From contig LR990051.1 in NCBI GenBank assembly GCA_905147135.1, positions 3,744,463 to 3,808,462 on the forward strand: a stretch of 64,000 nt of DNA, given 5' to 3'. Of the stretch, positions 1 through 15,200 are shown in pieces (position 1 is the stretch's first letter; every line of letters begins with the position of its first letter). Under the pieces are notes generated by a model. The model saw nothing but the letters and a program-made list of their open reading frames with translations. It searched no databases and had not been told where the DNA came from. This stretch comes from Blastobasis lacticolella. Its lineage: Eukaryota > Arthropoda > Insecta > Lepidoptera > Blastobasidae. A program made the translations under genes and the position numbers.

Positions 1-53
1 TACACATTTTGCTTACTGATATGAGGTACATAACGTCAGTAAACCAAACTCAC

Positions 54-244
54 CCTGACTTCCGGGAACTGGTTGGTGTACGTGTTGAGCGGTATCAGCA
101 CCTGATCGCCCAGCTTGTGCGAGAAGTCCTGCCAGAGCATCTCCATGTTCTGCGCCTGCACGTATAGCAGGTCATGGCCCGACCATCCGCTCTCGTAGAC
201 CTCCTCGATGGCTTCCATCAGCGACTTGGAAGCGGTTTGGGCGG
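54..244 (-). CDS. Amph: Amph coding exon 3 (BAR helices)
   Basis: This exon is 191 nt. The acceptor is ATTCCAG (AG at 246-245) and the donor GTGAGT (53-48), ending in phase 0 after FPEVR. It encodes AAQTASKSLMEAIEEVYES, GWSGHDLLYVQAQNMEMLW and QDFSHKLGDQVLIPLNTYT. The block KLGDQVLIPLNTYT and the following QFPE are diagnostic of amphiphysin BAR domains. The next exon is off the left edge. Confidence 0.95.
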
Positions 245-3200
245 CTGGAATTTATAGATATGGATTTAAATAGGTTAACAATGATATTTATGTAGGCGGA
301 CCCCAGGGTCCCAGGGCCCAGGCCCTCGCGTGCCGCGCAAACGGGACATAACGCCCAGATGATGATGAACAATGTTATTTGTGTCTGGGGCTTCCGGTTT
401 TTTATATTACTTGGGTGGCAAATACGAGTAAGTTAACGTACCGGCTGATGGAAAGCAACTGCCGTAGCCTACGAACGTTTGCTATACCATGTGTATAATT
501 CGTGTGTATCTGATACGAAGAGAAATAAAGTCCCATATTGTCAGAGGTGTCGCCTTCGCCATTATATTACCGTAGAACCTATCTTCGCCGTGTGTGATGG
601 AGTGCTGTCGAGTGGCAAAATAATAATAATGCTTTGAGATTCTCAATTTGAAATTATTCGGCTATAGGAACTAACTTCAGTCGTATGCAAAACGAGCGAT
701 CAATCCCGGACTCTGCCAGCTGTCCCGCTTTCCTGCACTTTGGCATTCCCATGTCATAAGCCGTTGGCTTTCGTATCCGACTGGGAGATGTCAAATCATG
801 GGTCATCCACTGGACCGCTTTCTGGCGACAAGTGTAGGCCCTATTTCCCACGGGGCATACGCAGCCCGTGACAAAACCAGTGCCTGCGAGCCTCTTCGAT
901 CTTATCCGCGACGTCTCTCACGCCAAGGCTATCATGGATGTACTCGCCACGCACTAGGTCAAGCAGCGTAACGCCGTACATTCACCTTCATTCTCATTTC
1001 GTGACGTGTAGTTCGCGGACGTACTTCGTCAGCATGTCTTCCAGCATACAGCAGCAGATATAGCATCACAGGCCTAATAATGCTATAAGCCCGTTGCGCT
1101 TGACAGGGATTTTATTTCGCAACACCAACTTCATTCGTCTGCAGCAGCAAACATCAAATCACTAACGTCACTCCGTAACCCTTGCACTTCAAGGGGCCTA
1201 TTCTCACACAGTGACTTCTTAAATTCGACATTTCCAGACACAAATCTCCATTAAAATGACACTGAATCTTTATTTTTGCTAAAAACATAATTTCAACTAT
1301 CTTCGTAAGTAATGTCGATATGATCGATTTCAGCGACGTTTTGTTACCGATTTGTGGCTAGTGACGACGTCGAATTTGAGATGTCACAGCGCCAGACATG
1401 TCATTGTCGCCATTCAACTTACCGCGTATACATCTTATGTAGTTGTTGAACTCTTTCTGGAGGCGCGTCGCCTGCTGGTGCTGCCGGTTGAAGTTCTGCA
1501 GGTGCTCCTCGAAAATGTCGTCGAGGGTCCGGTCCACCTTGCCCAGGTTTTGCAGCAGCTGGAGACAAGAAACATAGGGTTTGAGCGGACTAAATCAAGA
1601 AGAGGTGCATGACCAAGACACTCAAATTACCTATTACACTTTGTGAAGTGTCCTTTGCAAATTTATGAAGGTTTCACATTATAAGGTACGACATTTTTAC
1701 AGATAATATAAATGGACAATAACGAATACAATCCTCCACTAAGGTGGCCATAGAAATGGCTCATAAAACTCATTGGTACAGCTAATGTGCCGATTCTAAG
1801 CCTTGCCATGTGTTGAATTTAAAATCACGACACTCTGACCGCTGCCGCTGCCAATGTCAACATTTGTTCTGAAGAACGCCCGTGGCTCGACAATAAACCT
1901 ATTTACTTTGTAGCAAACGTTTTCATTGTGCAGTAAATTGCACTTGTTAATAGGTGTCCGGTCTCAAAAACTGACATGGATTGCATTATTAGGACGTTGC
2001 CAGATTGGTGAAGTAAACATACAAAGTTAGTAGATGTTAGTAGATCTAAAATATTGATTTGCATAAGTCCTATCCACGTGACATTAAACGAACTGATCTG
2101 CCCACATTCATTCGCGTGACATTTCATGGACATTAATTTGTCAACCGAATACACTAACAAAATTGAAATCAAATCAAGCCAATTAACCCAATATAGATCC
2201 CAACCAAACCGCTCCTAACACCTCCGTAGTATGTAAATTACAGAGACAAGTCTGCATTGCGTTGCCACACAAATTATGTGAGTTGCGAAATCTTACAGAC
2301 AGTTTATTACGCTCGTCCCACCTACGGCCAATAACAATAGGCATAGCAAACTAAAGGTTGCTCCGTCAAATATTTGCCAGTTCTCTGCGGTTGTGATAAC
2401 GGGTAATCGCAAGGTGGAATTGACAGATAACATTGCGGCGATGAATTCGGAAATTGCTGGTCTAATCGCATACAATACACTTCACTTCACTTCACTTCAC
2501 AGCAGAATCGAGAGTGAGGAGATAGACTAAGCAATGAGGACAAAGGTACTCGACTGAGGCTTTTGTTGGTTTGTAGAAAATCACTGTTATTTACATTTTA
2601 TATCCGTGTTTTCATCCTAAAAATAACTTTTTATGTACGACCTATTTTTTTGTTGCATACAGCACTGCTGCTTAAGAACTTCTATCATTTTTCTACTGGC
2701 TACACCAGATAGTCAGTCCACCTGGCGGAAAGTGGCCACCATTGTCCATGACATCTAGAACCCAAGGGGCGTCTAAAATGTTTTTATTGACTAGGGAGGC
2801 ACACGGGATAGTGAGTCCACCTGCCGGAAAGTGGCCATCATTGTTTATGACGTCTGGAACCCAAGGTGAGCAAATGCGGTGCCTGACCTGCAACATTATC
2901 TTTCGAAGAACCGCCAAGTATTTTGGTTTTTTACGAAATAGTTTAATTATTTTTTTGGTAAAACACATAATAATCGGAACACTGGTTCTACGAGCTTCGT
3001 GGTCATATGAAACCTGACCACGAATGAGAGTCGCTGTCAAGAACCGAGAAGAAAACGACCAGATTGTTACACCAGATAGATAGAGTAGGTACCCCAAGTA
3101 CCTACGTACTGGCACATACGCCGTTTTAAACGTAAACACATGTGTGTGTTGGTCTACATCGTTGCAGAGCGTTAGGCACCACGCCTCTACGTCACCTGCT

Positions 3201-6200
3201 AAGCACTTTGCACACAATGGGCCTTGCAGTTGTCTTGTCCAAGGTCGCGCGATGACTGATCACTGGGTGTGTCGTTATGAAACACTCCAAAGATCAGTAG
3301 CTCGTGTGTTTGTGAGCGCAAATTGTAGCTAACCAACGATTATTTTAAATCCTAACTAACCGCAATGCAGGCATACAGTACAATATAGAAAGAAAACATT
3401 ATAACAGATATACAACTCTTGAAATTTGCACTGAAGAATTTGCAACAGCCGTAGCAATGATTATCAACGCGATCTACGAAATTAATATCTAGATAGCAAT
3501 ATCTAAATAGGTGGTAATAAATAAACTTTCATTGTAGCAAATATAACAATTCTTAAATTTTGTGGCTCTTTCCCACACACTACAGATATTTGCTCGATCG
3601 GTTGAATCAAGAAATTAATAAAGAAACATTCTCTGTGCCCTACAGGCGCACCTGTTGCTCTAATTGTAAATATTTACTCAATCGACGCAATATTCTTATA
3701 GCACCTACATAGGTCCTATATAACTACATAGGTATCTAGGTAACTATAGAGTTGTATATAGCTTTCTTGTTATTTTATACCTAGTCACATTATTAAACGA
3801 GAATTCCCCGAATCAAGGCCAAGGTTCATGGCCTATCCATAATTCAATATCAAGTTTAACTGCTTTCCAATGTTAAGATATGTGATAGCAATTATCATAA
3901 ATTCTCGATATGATTCACAAGTTGAAATGATTCGGGTAAAATTCTTACTATTTTCGTAAAAATTCTAGGCGTTTCCATCACATCCTCGACAAAAGTGGAA
4001 TAATCTAACTTGGATGGATGCACTTTACGGTGATAGGCACGTTCGGCTACAAAATCGCTGCTGTGTGGAGAGAAAGCAGAAGAAAACATCTGCCTTGTAC
4101 TAAAGGCATATCTTAGTACTAAGAAGTAACCCAAAATAATTCCCGAGAACTCACTAATTCATTAATATAGGAAGTCTTCAAAGACCATTTTAGGAGGTTT
4201 GAAATTCCTCGCTTTATTGCCGTAATGAAACAAAGCGACGAAATCCTACATCAGACCAACAGCCCCAATCGCATTAAAGGTTGTCCCTATACAAACACAC
4301 ACTCAACTCGCATGCAATCCCACAGAATGCTAATAAGTCTGTGTCAATGGCCTATGATGTCCTTATAACGTGCTTTATACGATAACATGAGTAATACCAG
4401 CCAATAAGGAAAGGGTTCAAACACGGAGCTATTTATTTGAATACTATTTGTGGCCACAGTGAATATGGCTAGGCGTTCTACTAAAATAGATGGTTACAAG
4501 GAAAGGATGTATGTAAGGAAAGGAATTGAAATTATTTGTTGGCTTGGACGTTGCTGGGTGTATGTATGCATCGATAACGCCAATCCTACAAAAAAAAATT
4601 CTAGTCTAGGTCTAACGAGGTACAAGTTGTTTTAAACAGACCACGCCTGCAACATATATAGTGTTGAGGCCCTCCTCACAGAAAGGAGGTCCTGAGGGCG
4701 GCCCAAGAAGCAATGAATTCGGATGCGAGAGCCAACGGCTTACGATACGAAACGAGGACGCCGAAGACCGGACGAAGTGAAGAAGAATAAGTAGAAAACC
4801 GGACTTAGGATGACGGTGATATTTGAGGAAATTATTATAAAAATTATGTGGACTCAAATAAAGAGATAGACAGGTTATCGACTTTATGACATGAAACTCG
4901 CTTGCTGGGTCGGAACAAAATATGTCTATATGAAAAATGATTGAATGTACTTAATTGTATAAATATGGCAAAAAAGACACGTTGCGAATAGAACAACCAT
5001 TTAAAGAATAGAAGAGTCAGTGGTACTCTAGTAGATCAAAAGTAGTCCATATGCGACAGGCCACTAAGACATACACTATCAAACACTCCAAACACGAAGT
5101 TCTCAAAAATCTGCTTAATCCACTGCCGCCCGCCATCAAATCAAACCTCTGCAACGCATAGGCCTTACACGGCGCGGTCACGTGCGCTACCGCATCGCAT
5201 CCTTACGTCACGTCCGGCTTCCTTTCGATTTCGACCGTTGCGGGCCCTGGAGGCTATTGTGTGCTGACGTGCTTACAGATGCGACGTTATGGTAGGCAGT
5301 ATAGCAATGAACTATTGTCTTGTTGTGTAAGGCTGTTTTTGATTAGGCAAAGTTTACCACATTACTGATTCCTACAGCTACAGCTGCCTCTTTAACAGGA
5401 TTTAGTGGCGACCCCCTAAATATGAATACATACTCAGTCTCATGGTTTGTGTATCTAATTTAATTCAGTAATACACACGTTTAGAAACCGTTGGGTATAC
5501 ATTTCGAGTGACAATAAAAACTATTAAATAGTTGAGGTTGCGATTTCACCGAGTTTGATCATGCATACGCAATTTAGCTTTTGTAGTATATATAGAAAAA
5601 GCCTTAATCGAATTTTGTAAGATAGAAGTACATTACTAAGAATTATTTCTAATTCTACAGATTTCCATCACAGATTCCCAATTCTACAGAAAATAAGGCG
5701 GAAATAAATGCAACAAGTAGCATAAAAATATTACCAGTCCTGCAGATACACGTCATTGCACTTACATCATTCGGAATTTCCTACATAACATTTTAAGTAC
5801 CTATACAGGTGTATAAACCTGTATAGGTTCAGATACTCAGAACTGCAGTAATAATAACTTTACACAAATAGGACATAGTTTCGACGAAACTGTACACGGT
5901 ATAGACCGACAATAAATTGCACGCACTAAATATTGTAATAGGCAATTTCGTACTGGCCAGACTTCCCGTTGCAACGCAATAGACGCTACCACACGGCTAT
6001 GGCCGTCGGTGTTTTGCTCAAACACGATTAATACTATTCTAGACAGCATATTCTAATTATATTAATATGTCTGCCTGAAAAGTTGTCAAACTTACACATA
6101 CAATGGAATCTACTTTTCGAGATTATCGTCGTCATCAGCTATAGCCCGTAATAGTCCACAAGCGGTTGAACATCAACAAGTCTTTCCTGTTTCTATTTTG

Positions 6201-9200
6201 GAAGCTTGGAAATTTTCTCGGTTATTCCAACAATTTTCAACTTGTAAAATTTCGCATAAAATTACAAGTTATACAAACTAAATTGTTAGAAATAATAAAC
6301 ACCGTTCAGTATAAACACCGGAAATTTTCTTTAACAATCGGACACGACATCCCGAAACAGCGGAACCAATACCTCGTGCAATCAGCTGTTATTATGTTTA
6401 ATTTAATCACTCAAACGTGAACTTTACAAGAGTTTGTCGATGATACCATGCTCAGCGGAGTACAACGGTGTTTGTTCTGAGGAACTGTTTGACATGATGC
6501 ATACAGCTACATTCTATCATTGCACCGCTCGCCATCGACAGGGAGTTAATCCTCACACCTTAGAGCCAAATTGGTCGCGAATTATGCGATTCCAAAGGAA
6601 CTTTCTCTTACGCACACTAAGGTTTTGGAATGAGCTTCCTAGAGAGGTTTTCTCTGGAGAGCATGACATGGAGTTTTTTAAGAAAGGGTGAAATGATTTT
6701 ACAGGGTCGGTAGCATGTATGTGATGGTATTGCAAACGTCCATAGGCAACATCAGGCAGTCTGCAAGCTTGTTTGCCACCTTTTTGGGGGTATTTTTGGG
6801 GGTTCAGCTTAATTTGCAACTCAACAAAATGTAATCAGAACATACAGGAAGAATGTTAATCTATCCTATCATTGACGATAATAATAAATTGATTATCAAA
6901 TCAGATATCAGATAAACAGAATTAGGTAAACGTAATTATCCAAAAATATGTATAACGTTAAGTAAATATCAATGAAAGCTTTGCTTACTTTGGGAATTTG
7001 AATTTGTCGTAATACATTCTTTTAGCTGAATAAACATCTACTGTATATGATTTCAACAGAGTCACTATTAGGGGTTGGCGTCATTGTAAGAATTCGCCCT
7101 GGATGGTAAGGGTTTGTTAGCGCGTTCGTGTCATCACATCTGAAATACACAATTCTTGACAAGGCCTAATTATAAGATCATCTTTTTGTTGATCGTCTTC
7201 TGCTGAACTGATCGAAGTTAATCCAGCCAGACAATCCAATGACTGATCCAGTAAGCCTTTCAGGTGTTTTCATTTCAGTTTTTTTACTTTTCCTACTACC
7301 CTTTTCTCTATACTTTGAAAGAGTTCCCTATACTTTTAAAGGTTTCTTAGTCTTGACTTTTGTTAACTAAGTTAACATCGAAACTGTATTCTATACTAAT
7401 ATTATAAAGAGATAAGATAACATTTTTTATGTGTATGTTTGTAATGGATAAACTCATAAATTACATAACCGATTTTAAGGAACAAGAGATTATAATATGC
7501 ACAATTTCTGTGCATGGTCCGAATTCACTGTCGTCAAACCGCTTGAGCATACACTCACGCCATGTTCGTATATACACGAGACTGTACGCAAATACTATAT
7601 CTCAACTGAAGGCTGAACCGCAGGCAATAGGTATATTAAAATGCAAAACGACGTAAATTAGGTCGTCATTCAGTCACGTGCGGCAGGCTCACCGCCTAGT
7701 CGCGTATTGAATGGCTCATAAACTAAACGTAACAATCATATTGCACGGTGTTTTCGAATACTAGCAGCACAATGTGTCGTCGTTCGGCCGATTGACAATC
7801 TTATCGAACATTACGATAAAACGGACATCTCCTTTGTTTAGGAATATGACCTTACTAGTGATAACACTGTTGAATACAATACGCGTAGGATTACTAAGAC
7901 GCAACATGGTTTTGTGACAGGCTGTATCCATTATCCAAAAATATTGCCGTCGCCACTTTTTTGCAGCACACACAAATGGCAGAAAGAATTTCGAAATAAA
8001 ATCATTAGCATTTCTAAGGGTATTGTTAATCTTCCGCATTTTTATATCTTTTCCCAGAACATTATAATACTTGGTCACATACATTGCTGCCATGCCAAAA
8101 TTATATATTTCTGACGTTTAGCTTATTGGATGGTTAACGAATGCTATAATACTGGGGACATGCTTCCTTCTTTCAGCCGACGAACACCCACACAATTCTC
8201 TCGACAAATCACGAGACCAATCGCTACATATTCATTCAATCCATTAGTTTTTCTCCCCACATTCCGGCCTCACACTGTAATCCCCGCTTACATTTCGTTA
8301 TCTGAAGGTTTCGGAGTAGATAAAAACGGTGTCTGTTTGCACGTCGCTTCGTTTTCCACTAGGACAAATGCGCGCAAACAAAAAGCTGGTTATCGGCGTT
8401 CTATTTTTAAACGATGCATGCGCAGGCGCCGGCCGCTGGCGCATCTCGCGTTGCGTCGCGGTTACATGTCTGTTTTCACTTGTTATTGTTGATTTACATC
8501 TGGCTGTGTCCAGAATTGACATTTATCTCTGTATACTTCGTGCATATTCTAATATTGAGAACAAAGAATTTAAAACTTTGTTATTTGATAACTATACAAG
8601 GCGGCGCAAGACATTTTAAACTTGAAAAATATAATATTCCTAAATTATTGTGTCCAAAAATTGGGAGAGCGCAGAAGTATTGAGAATGTGAGTATTAATA
8701 AATAAACACGTGCAACTTATAAAAATATTATCGTTAACAAAGATTTCAGTCAGCCAACAATAAAAAATGCTGCGCTGCAATTCGCTATTTGTATTACGCA
8801 AGATTCTACGTAATAATAGTGCCCGTTCCTAGTATTGCGTTCCATTCGTTAGCCATTATTTGTGGGTAACAAACACACCTGTGGCATAACATTTAAACCA
8901 AAACTTCCTCAGTAAAGCCACTCGGTTTGCGCACATAAACGAATCTCCATACGTCATTACAAAGTTACTACAACCACTAGTAAGTGTACCCGCGTAAACA
9001 CAACGTGTTATTGTTTACGCGTTCTGATCTTTTACAAATATAGGCAAGTACGTAGACCAACCAGAATTTCTGTTTGGCGAACATTCAGAAACAAACTCCA
9101 TTCATTGATTCCCAATAATCTATTTTCTCAGACTAGACTTGATCTGCTAATGAAAAACAGTAAACTGATAAATGCCATACTGACTGAACGCAAGAACCGT

Positions 9201-12200
9201 ATCGAAACGCAATAAAAGAAAGTATTTACAACTTTAAAAGACAACAACAAAATCAACGTAGCTGCAGAAGAAACCGAACGGGATCTCGAAACGACAATAC
9301 TTTCTGCACTGCATAATATCCCCTATAGCAACAACGCAGCAAATTGCAAAGGCAAAAACAAATCTAACGAGGAAGCAACTATAGGTCGTTCAGCTGAATG
9401 AATGAAGTCGATGAATGTCTTGAATGACGCTCGTTGAGCGAATCGTTGCATTGTCCAACTCCATTCTGAATCTGACTCGTGACACCGAGGATGTAGCAAC
9501 ATAAATTGGTGACAAAGGCTGTAAATTGTTGTGACCTAGGAACATACGGTTCGTTGCCGAAATATTACGAAGATACACAAACCCTTGCTTAAATAACTTT
9601 TTTGTTTGCAATTATTACATAGAATACTTTCCTTGTTCCATGACGATATCGCCGAAGATGAGCATGCCTGCCTATTCACTCTAACCTTGAAGGCGTTCTG
9701 ACAAAAACAGTATAAAAACTGATCATTTTTTAAATACGAGTATAATGACAATAATCTTCAGCATGTACGCCTATACAAAGCGCGTTTTACGAAAATAAAC
9801 AGACATCTATACATAAAATCAGGAAGTTAACGTTATGTATGATTAGTTACCATCGCTCAAAGATTAACGGGTAAGCGGTGATTGGTTTGGGAAGGAACAC
9901 ATCAACAATCCAACATTAAAAGGTGTGAAATCGCCAATTATGCATGTAACGGAATGTAATTATAGTTCCCCTATACACAGGGTCACCGCGCAATTTTTAA
10001 ACTTTCCCCATTTAGCCAATTTTCGCCGGGAAATACACGTATCGTGTAGGTGCAATATTACAAGGTTACTATGAGTATACAAGTATTCCCTCTAACAAAA
10101 ATATCACTTTTTTCTCAAGCTAATGAAATAGCCCGACGGAGCATTTCCTTATATTATTTTGATTATAAAGTTCATGACGTCTCACATATGTACTTTATAA
10201 TCAAAATAATATATACCTATCTGTATCGTTTGCTTGTTGGTATTTATGGAATACCCAAAAATAATTTTGATGATACGTAGGACAACAGCGAAATAAATTC
10301 AACCGCCAAAAGCGGAGACAAGACAATTTTACGACCTCGCCTCGCATAGATAGAGCACCAAGACCACTCTAGTTTACTGCAATGCCTCGGTTGACAATTG
10401 ACGTACAGTGCACCCGACACGGTCCAAGCGTCCGTGTAATTGGCACCTTCCAGCTTGTCGACGACAATCATGCAATAAAAACCTGACCATCATGAATGGA
10501 AGGCCTAGAGTCAAGACCGCGAGTCGCGTCTGGGAAATATGGTCGACTGAGTTCAGCCGAGACTAGTTGATTATATATCGTCTTGCAAGAGCGTAGTTAT
10601 CTTTATCTACACTCACAGCATAATGTTTCAATTACACATTCGAAAACAGTCGTTTAAGGGTACACTTTTTTCACAACGTTCTATAAAATTTAAAAAAATT
10701 ACTTTTCATTACAGCTGTATCATAAAATAACTTTTTAATCATTATGCAACACTTTTATTTTTTAATTTTTTGTCGGGCGCCGGGACACGGCGTAATGTAG
10801 GCTGAATACTTAGATGTCTTTAACAAATTCAAATTCAAAATTTAAATTTTCCTGTTTATATTCTGTGTAATTATTTTCCCGCTTAACAGAATATTTTCTA
10901 TAAGTTGTTGTAATTTGTGTTTGTGAATGTTTTTCCTTATTTTAAGCAAATAAATAGATAAATGTGAAAATAGTTAAGTGAATTTCCCGCCGATTGATAT
11001 CCTTGACGCGTAGATACAACAGAACTGACTCGCAGCTTACTTCCAGCTAAGTTGAGGTACGATATTTTAACATAAAAATATGAGTGTAGATAAAGTAGTG
11101 TATGCAACTGCATATAATTAGGTATTAAAACACTTGTGTCAAACTATTATACCCCCTTTTATATGATGTAATTGTTGTTTGTGAAGCGGTAATAATAATG
11201 TTTGCTGCTAACAGGCTTTAATATAGGTATGTTATAATATTCACGACTTTATATCCTACCTAACAAACGGCAACACTTGTTTGTAAGCGAACAAAAACCG
11301 AATAGGGCAAAACTTTGACATTTATATTAGGTATAGGTAAAGATACAAGTTAATGTACCTATAAAAGAGGAACGAGCAAATTGCGAAGGTAACCTACAAA
11401 ACTTCTTATTGTTTATTTTTATAACCAAATGACAAAGTTTTTGTTGAATAACCGCAGTAGTTATAATGAAGTGATTAAAATAAGAAAGACGCTAACATAA
11501 CTAATCGTTATAAAATGTCTTTTAATTAGATTTAAGTGGATCTCGTCATCAAAAGACAATTACACACTCAGGATCCTATAATCACTGAGCGTTGAGAGAA
11601 AATTGCATGTAATTGCAATGTAAACAATCCGTCGACGCCACGACCTTAGATCCATTTGGTGTTATCACTTTTCACACGTTACGGCTTGCAGCAGACTAAA
11701 CTTGTGACATCATCTTTGTTTCCTGCCGCATTAGGCGCAAGCCCGACACATACAAACTACCGTTCGAAGTTAGTCCGCTAGAAGCTAGAATCTTCTGTGC
11801 TGTCTTGTTTCTTTCCTTGTTTCCCCGGAATGCTTAATAAATGCCATAGTTGAGTCTCAGTTTCATCGCACTGTAAGACTTTCACGTGTATCCTTTTATC
11901 TTTTAATAGTTTCATTAAAGTTTCCGAGAATAATTCAATCGTCAATTCGCCTTAGCAACCATGTTATAATGCATGTCACCTCCATTAAAACTGCAATATC
12001 AAGTCATGCGTTGCATTACATCATTCAAGGGTCAGTTAAGTGTCACATCATGAATGGTAATAAGATTTGTATCGCCACTTGCGATTGAGACAACATTGAT
12101 TGGTTTGCTGAAATACCTTTAGTAGCCATAGTACTTACCTATACAAAAGTTCAAAATTAGCAAATTGGATCTAACAACAATAACGGTTTGTAAACAATTC

Positions 12201-15200
12201 AAAAAACACTCTCTCCTGACATTCATAAATTCCAAGGCCACATAGCAAATACGACACGAGTCCCCATACAAGCAGCTGCTAACGGCTTTCGTACAGCAAA
12301 TGGCACAATGGCAAATTTTACTGTAAATCTGTGTACTGCAACGCAAATGCCGCAACATTTCAACGTTACACAAATAACCGCCGGTAAAATACTATGTCGT
12401 GGTTCAGACGTGACCACCGCGTAGTTTGGTTTCACAACAAACTGCTGGATCTTGCTTGATATAAGGATACAAGTGTAGCCGCAGACAGGTGCACTACATG
12501 ATCTCGACGACGGTTCTCAAGTGGAGTAACTACCTGTTGCACACGTTGGGCGGTATTTTGGGATCTATCTTCAAACGGTACTGTTACATATAGGGTTTAC
12601 TTACGAAGCGAGCGAATGCTGGATAAGAATATTAAGAATACTCTTTCGCTTGGTACGTGTAAACATAGGAAGGGCATTGCTCTGTCATTGTTCCGAGCCT
12701 TCTTAGAAAGCTCGTTCGCCTAGTGTAAACGAAACGTAAAATATGAAAACAACTACAGCTCCTGGGTGTTGAGCTATCAACCAATCTCAACTTTGGGGGG
12801 TACATAGAATAAAAAGCCAAGACTGCAGCCAAAAAACATGGAATCCTCTCGAAGGTCAAGCGGTACTTCACTTCAAGGCAGTTGCTTCAGTTATATCAAG
12901 CACAAGTCCGATGTTGCATGGAGTACTGCTGCCACGTCTGGGATGGATCAGCCAAATACCAACTGGCTGCTTTGGATTCGGTTGAAAAACGTGGAAAGAA
13001 GCTAATTTGTGATCCGCAATTGATTGAGGCTAAGCTGCAGAGCCTCGAACATCGGCGTAGGGTTGCACGTCTGTCGGTCTTTTACAGGTTACATTTCGGA
13101 GAGTGTGCGAAGCAGCTGCACGACACCTCATTCCGCCGGCCCCTTTCCGCCATCGGGAGACGCGATCCGGGCGAGCGCTTCATCCTTATGTAGTGAATCT
13201 TCCAGTTATCCGCACGAGCCGCTTTAGTTCAACCTTTATAATGCGTACGGCCAAGGAATGGAAAGCATTACCCGCGAGTGTGTTTATCTAGACGCCTTTA
13301 AAGCAAGAGTGAATAGGCTGTTCCCAGACAGGCATGCTCTATCATAGGCTGCATCGTCACTTACCACCAGGTGAGGTGGTGGTCAAATGCCTGGCTAGTC
13401 AAATAGTAAAAAAAAAGTTCAGATGAAATATATTTTTTCGTAGCAGGCTTTTATCGCGTATTCCGTAGAGTATTTATCAAGACTAATCAAACGAGCCCAA
13501 GCTCTATGGGTTTATCATGCGTAGTTTAGGAGTTCCTATGGCCACTTTCCGGCTCCATGGCTAACTCCAGCTCGATGGTATCATAATATTGCATTGTCAC
13601 CGAACTTACATGAGTGCGCAAGATTTCAGATCAAACGGAAACCGTGTAATCGGTCAAATTTAACTTGCAAGATTTTATTACGACCAGACATGGGTACATG
13701 TGAAACTAAATAAAACCTTGTAAGAACACGAGCGAATGGGTCTTGGTCTGTTTGTCTGGCTGGTGTAAACTGTAAACCTACAAACTCTATTAGGTTAATA
13801 GAAGGGAGTTCGCACTAAAACAGTTTTAGACCCACTGGCCAGGAATAAAACGTAGCTGTGATATCGATACGCTGCGGCCGATGTTTATGGCCGTATTTAG
13901 TAGCTGTTGTTACTGTGTTGCAAGGTTTTAGGTTTAAGCAGCGGTTAAGTAGCCAATGACCCGTTGTCATACAGACTGCATATAGGTGCTACAAACATGC
14001 AGTTGTGCCGGTTTGTTCGCCGAAGTTTGAGAGGGTTTATTTACCGTTGTATTTACTGTTTCAAAGTTTATTATACGCCTACCTACATATAAATTACGTT
14101 TGATAATAAGGAAAATGAACTTGGAAATGTGCGGAACAAGTCGGTTAAGTTTGTAACAATATTTGAAAAATTCTGATCTGTGGGCTAAGAATAGGTATTT
14201 TAAAGTTTGCGGTCTGTATCTGACTGTTATGGGCTGTGATGATGTGATTTTCGCCAAATCAATATACTTTTAACAAGCTGACAGACGCTATTTCACCATC
14301 ATTCGCATGTTAATTCTCACAGAGAACTTCCGCAACGATTAGCAAACATTTTCACCGTACGAACTACGGACCATTCGCGGTCACCTCGAAGCGCTCACTT
14401 GTTAAAAGGAGAAAGTATCAAAAAGCGCCGGTATCTTAAAAGGTTATACTTGTATTTTACCACATGTGTCCTGTTGCTAAATGGTGATGTCTCGGACGCT
14501 GGAGCCATTGTCTCATTGACAATGCGTACATCCATCAAGTTGGCTCGCGGTGCTGATTTAAATGGTAATTATTTTAACGGCACACTTAGCAGTTGCAGTG
14601 TTTGGATATTGCAGACGCGTTTACTGGCTAATAAACCAGCTACCAATTCTGGTCATTAGCTCAGACCATAGGAACAAGTGAGAATAATTGGCAGGCACTG
14701 GTAAGCATAATCTAAGGGCAACTGAAGTGCAGCCAAAGACAAGCTTCAGTAATATCTATAAGTATCGCACAAACTCGCTAAGAAGAATATCGTTTAAGAA
14801 CAAAATGTGTAGGTGTATGTTTCATCATCACAGCCCATCAACAGTCCACTGCAGGACTTAGGGCCTCTCCCACGAAAGGGGAGGTTATTGCCATAATCTC
14901 CACGCTTGGCAGGCGGGTTGGAGATCGCAGTGTTGTAAATATAACAATGGAAAACGCTGCTGCCCATTTTCCAGCCTACAGATACTCTAGATCTTTGGTC
15001 TTGAAAACATTAGTCGCCTTGTACGACACCCACGGTGCTATTCTACTCTGCCGGACACCACACGGTTAATGATGGGAATACCTACACGGTAACCATCCCT
15101 AGACTATCCACCGGAGATGTACACAGAAATATACATTCCTAATGCGCAATTCAAATGTGATAGCACGGCTACCGCCCTATCTTTGTGGTTCTTTCTTTCA

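Noticed and set aside
2693..3217. 174-codon minus-strand open frame
   Set aside because: It runs across two tandem LINE-tail repeats (the VLDVMDNGGHFP and VPDVINNDGHFP segments are the two copies) and has no family features.
8130..8492. 120-codon plus-strand frame with overlapping frames in other phases around a GC-rich patch
   Set aside because: Several phases are open at once over 8300-8680, no splice structure, no recognisable domain; likely composition effect.
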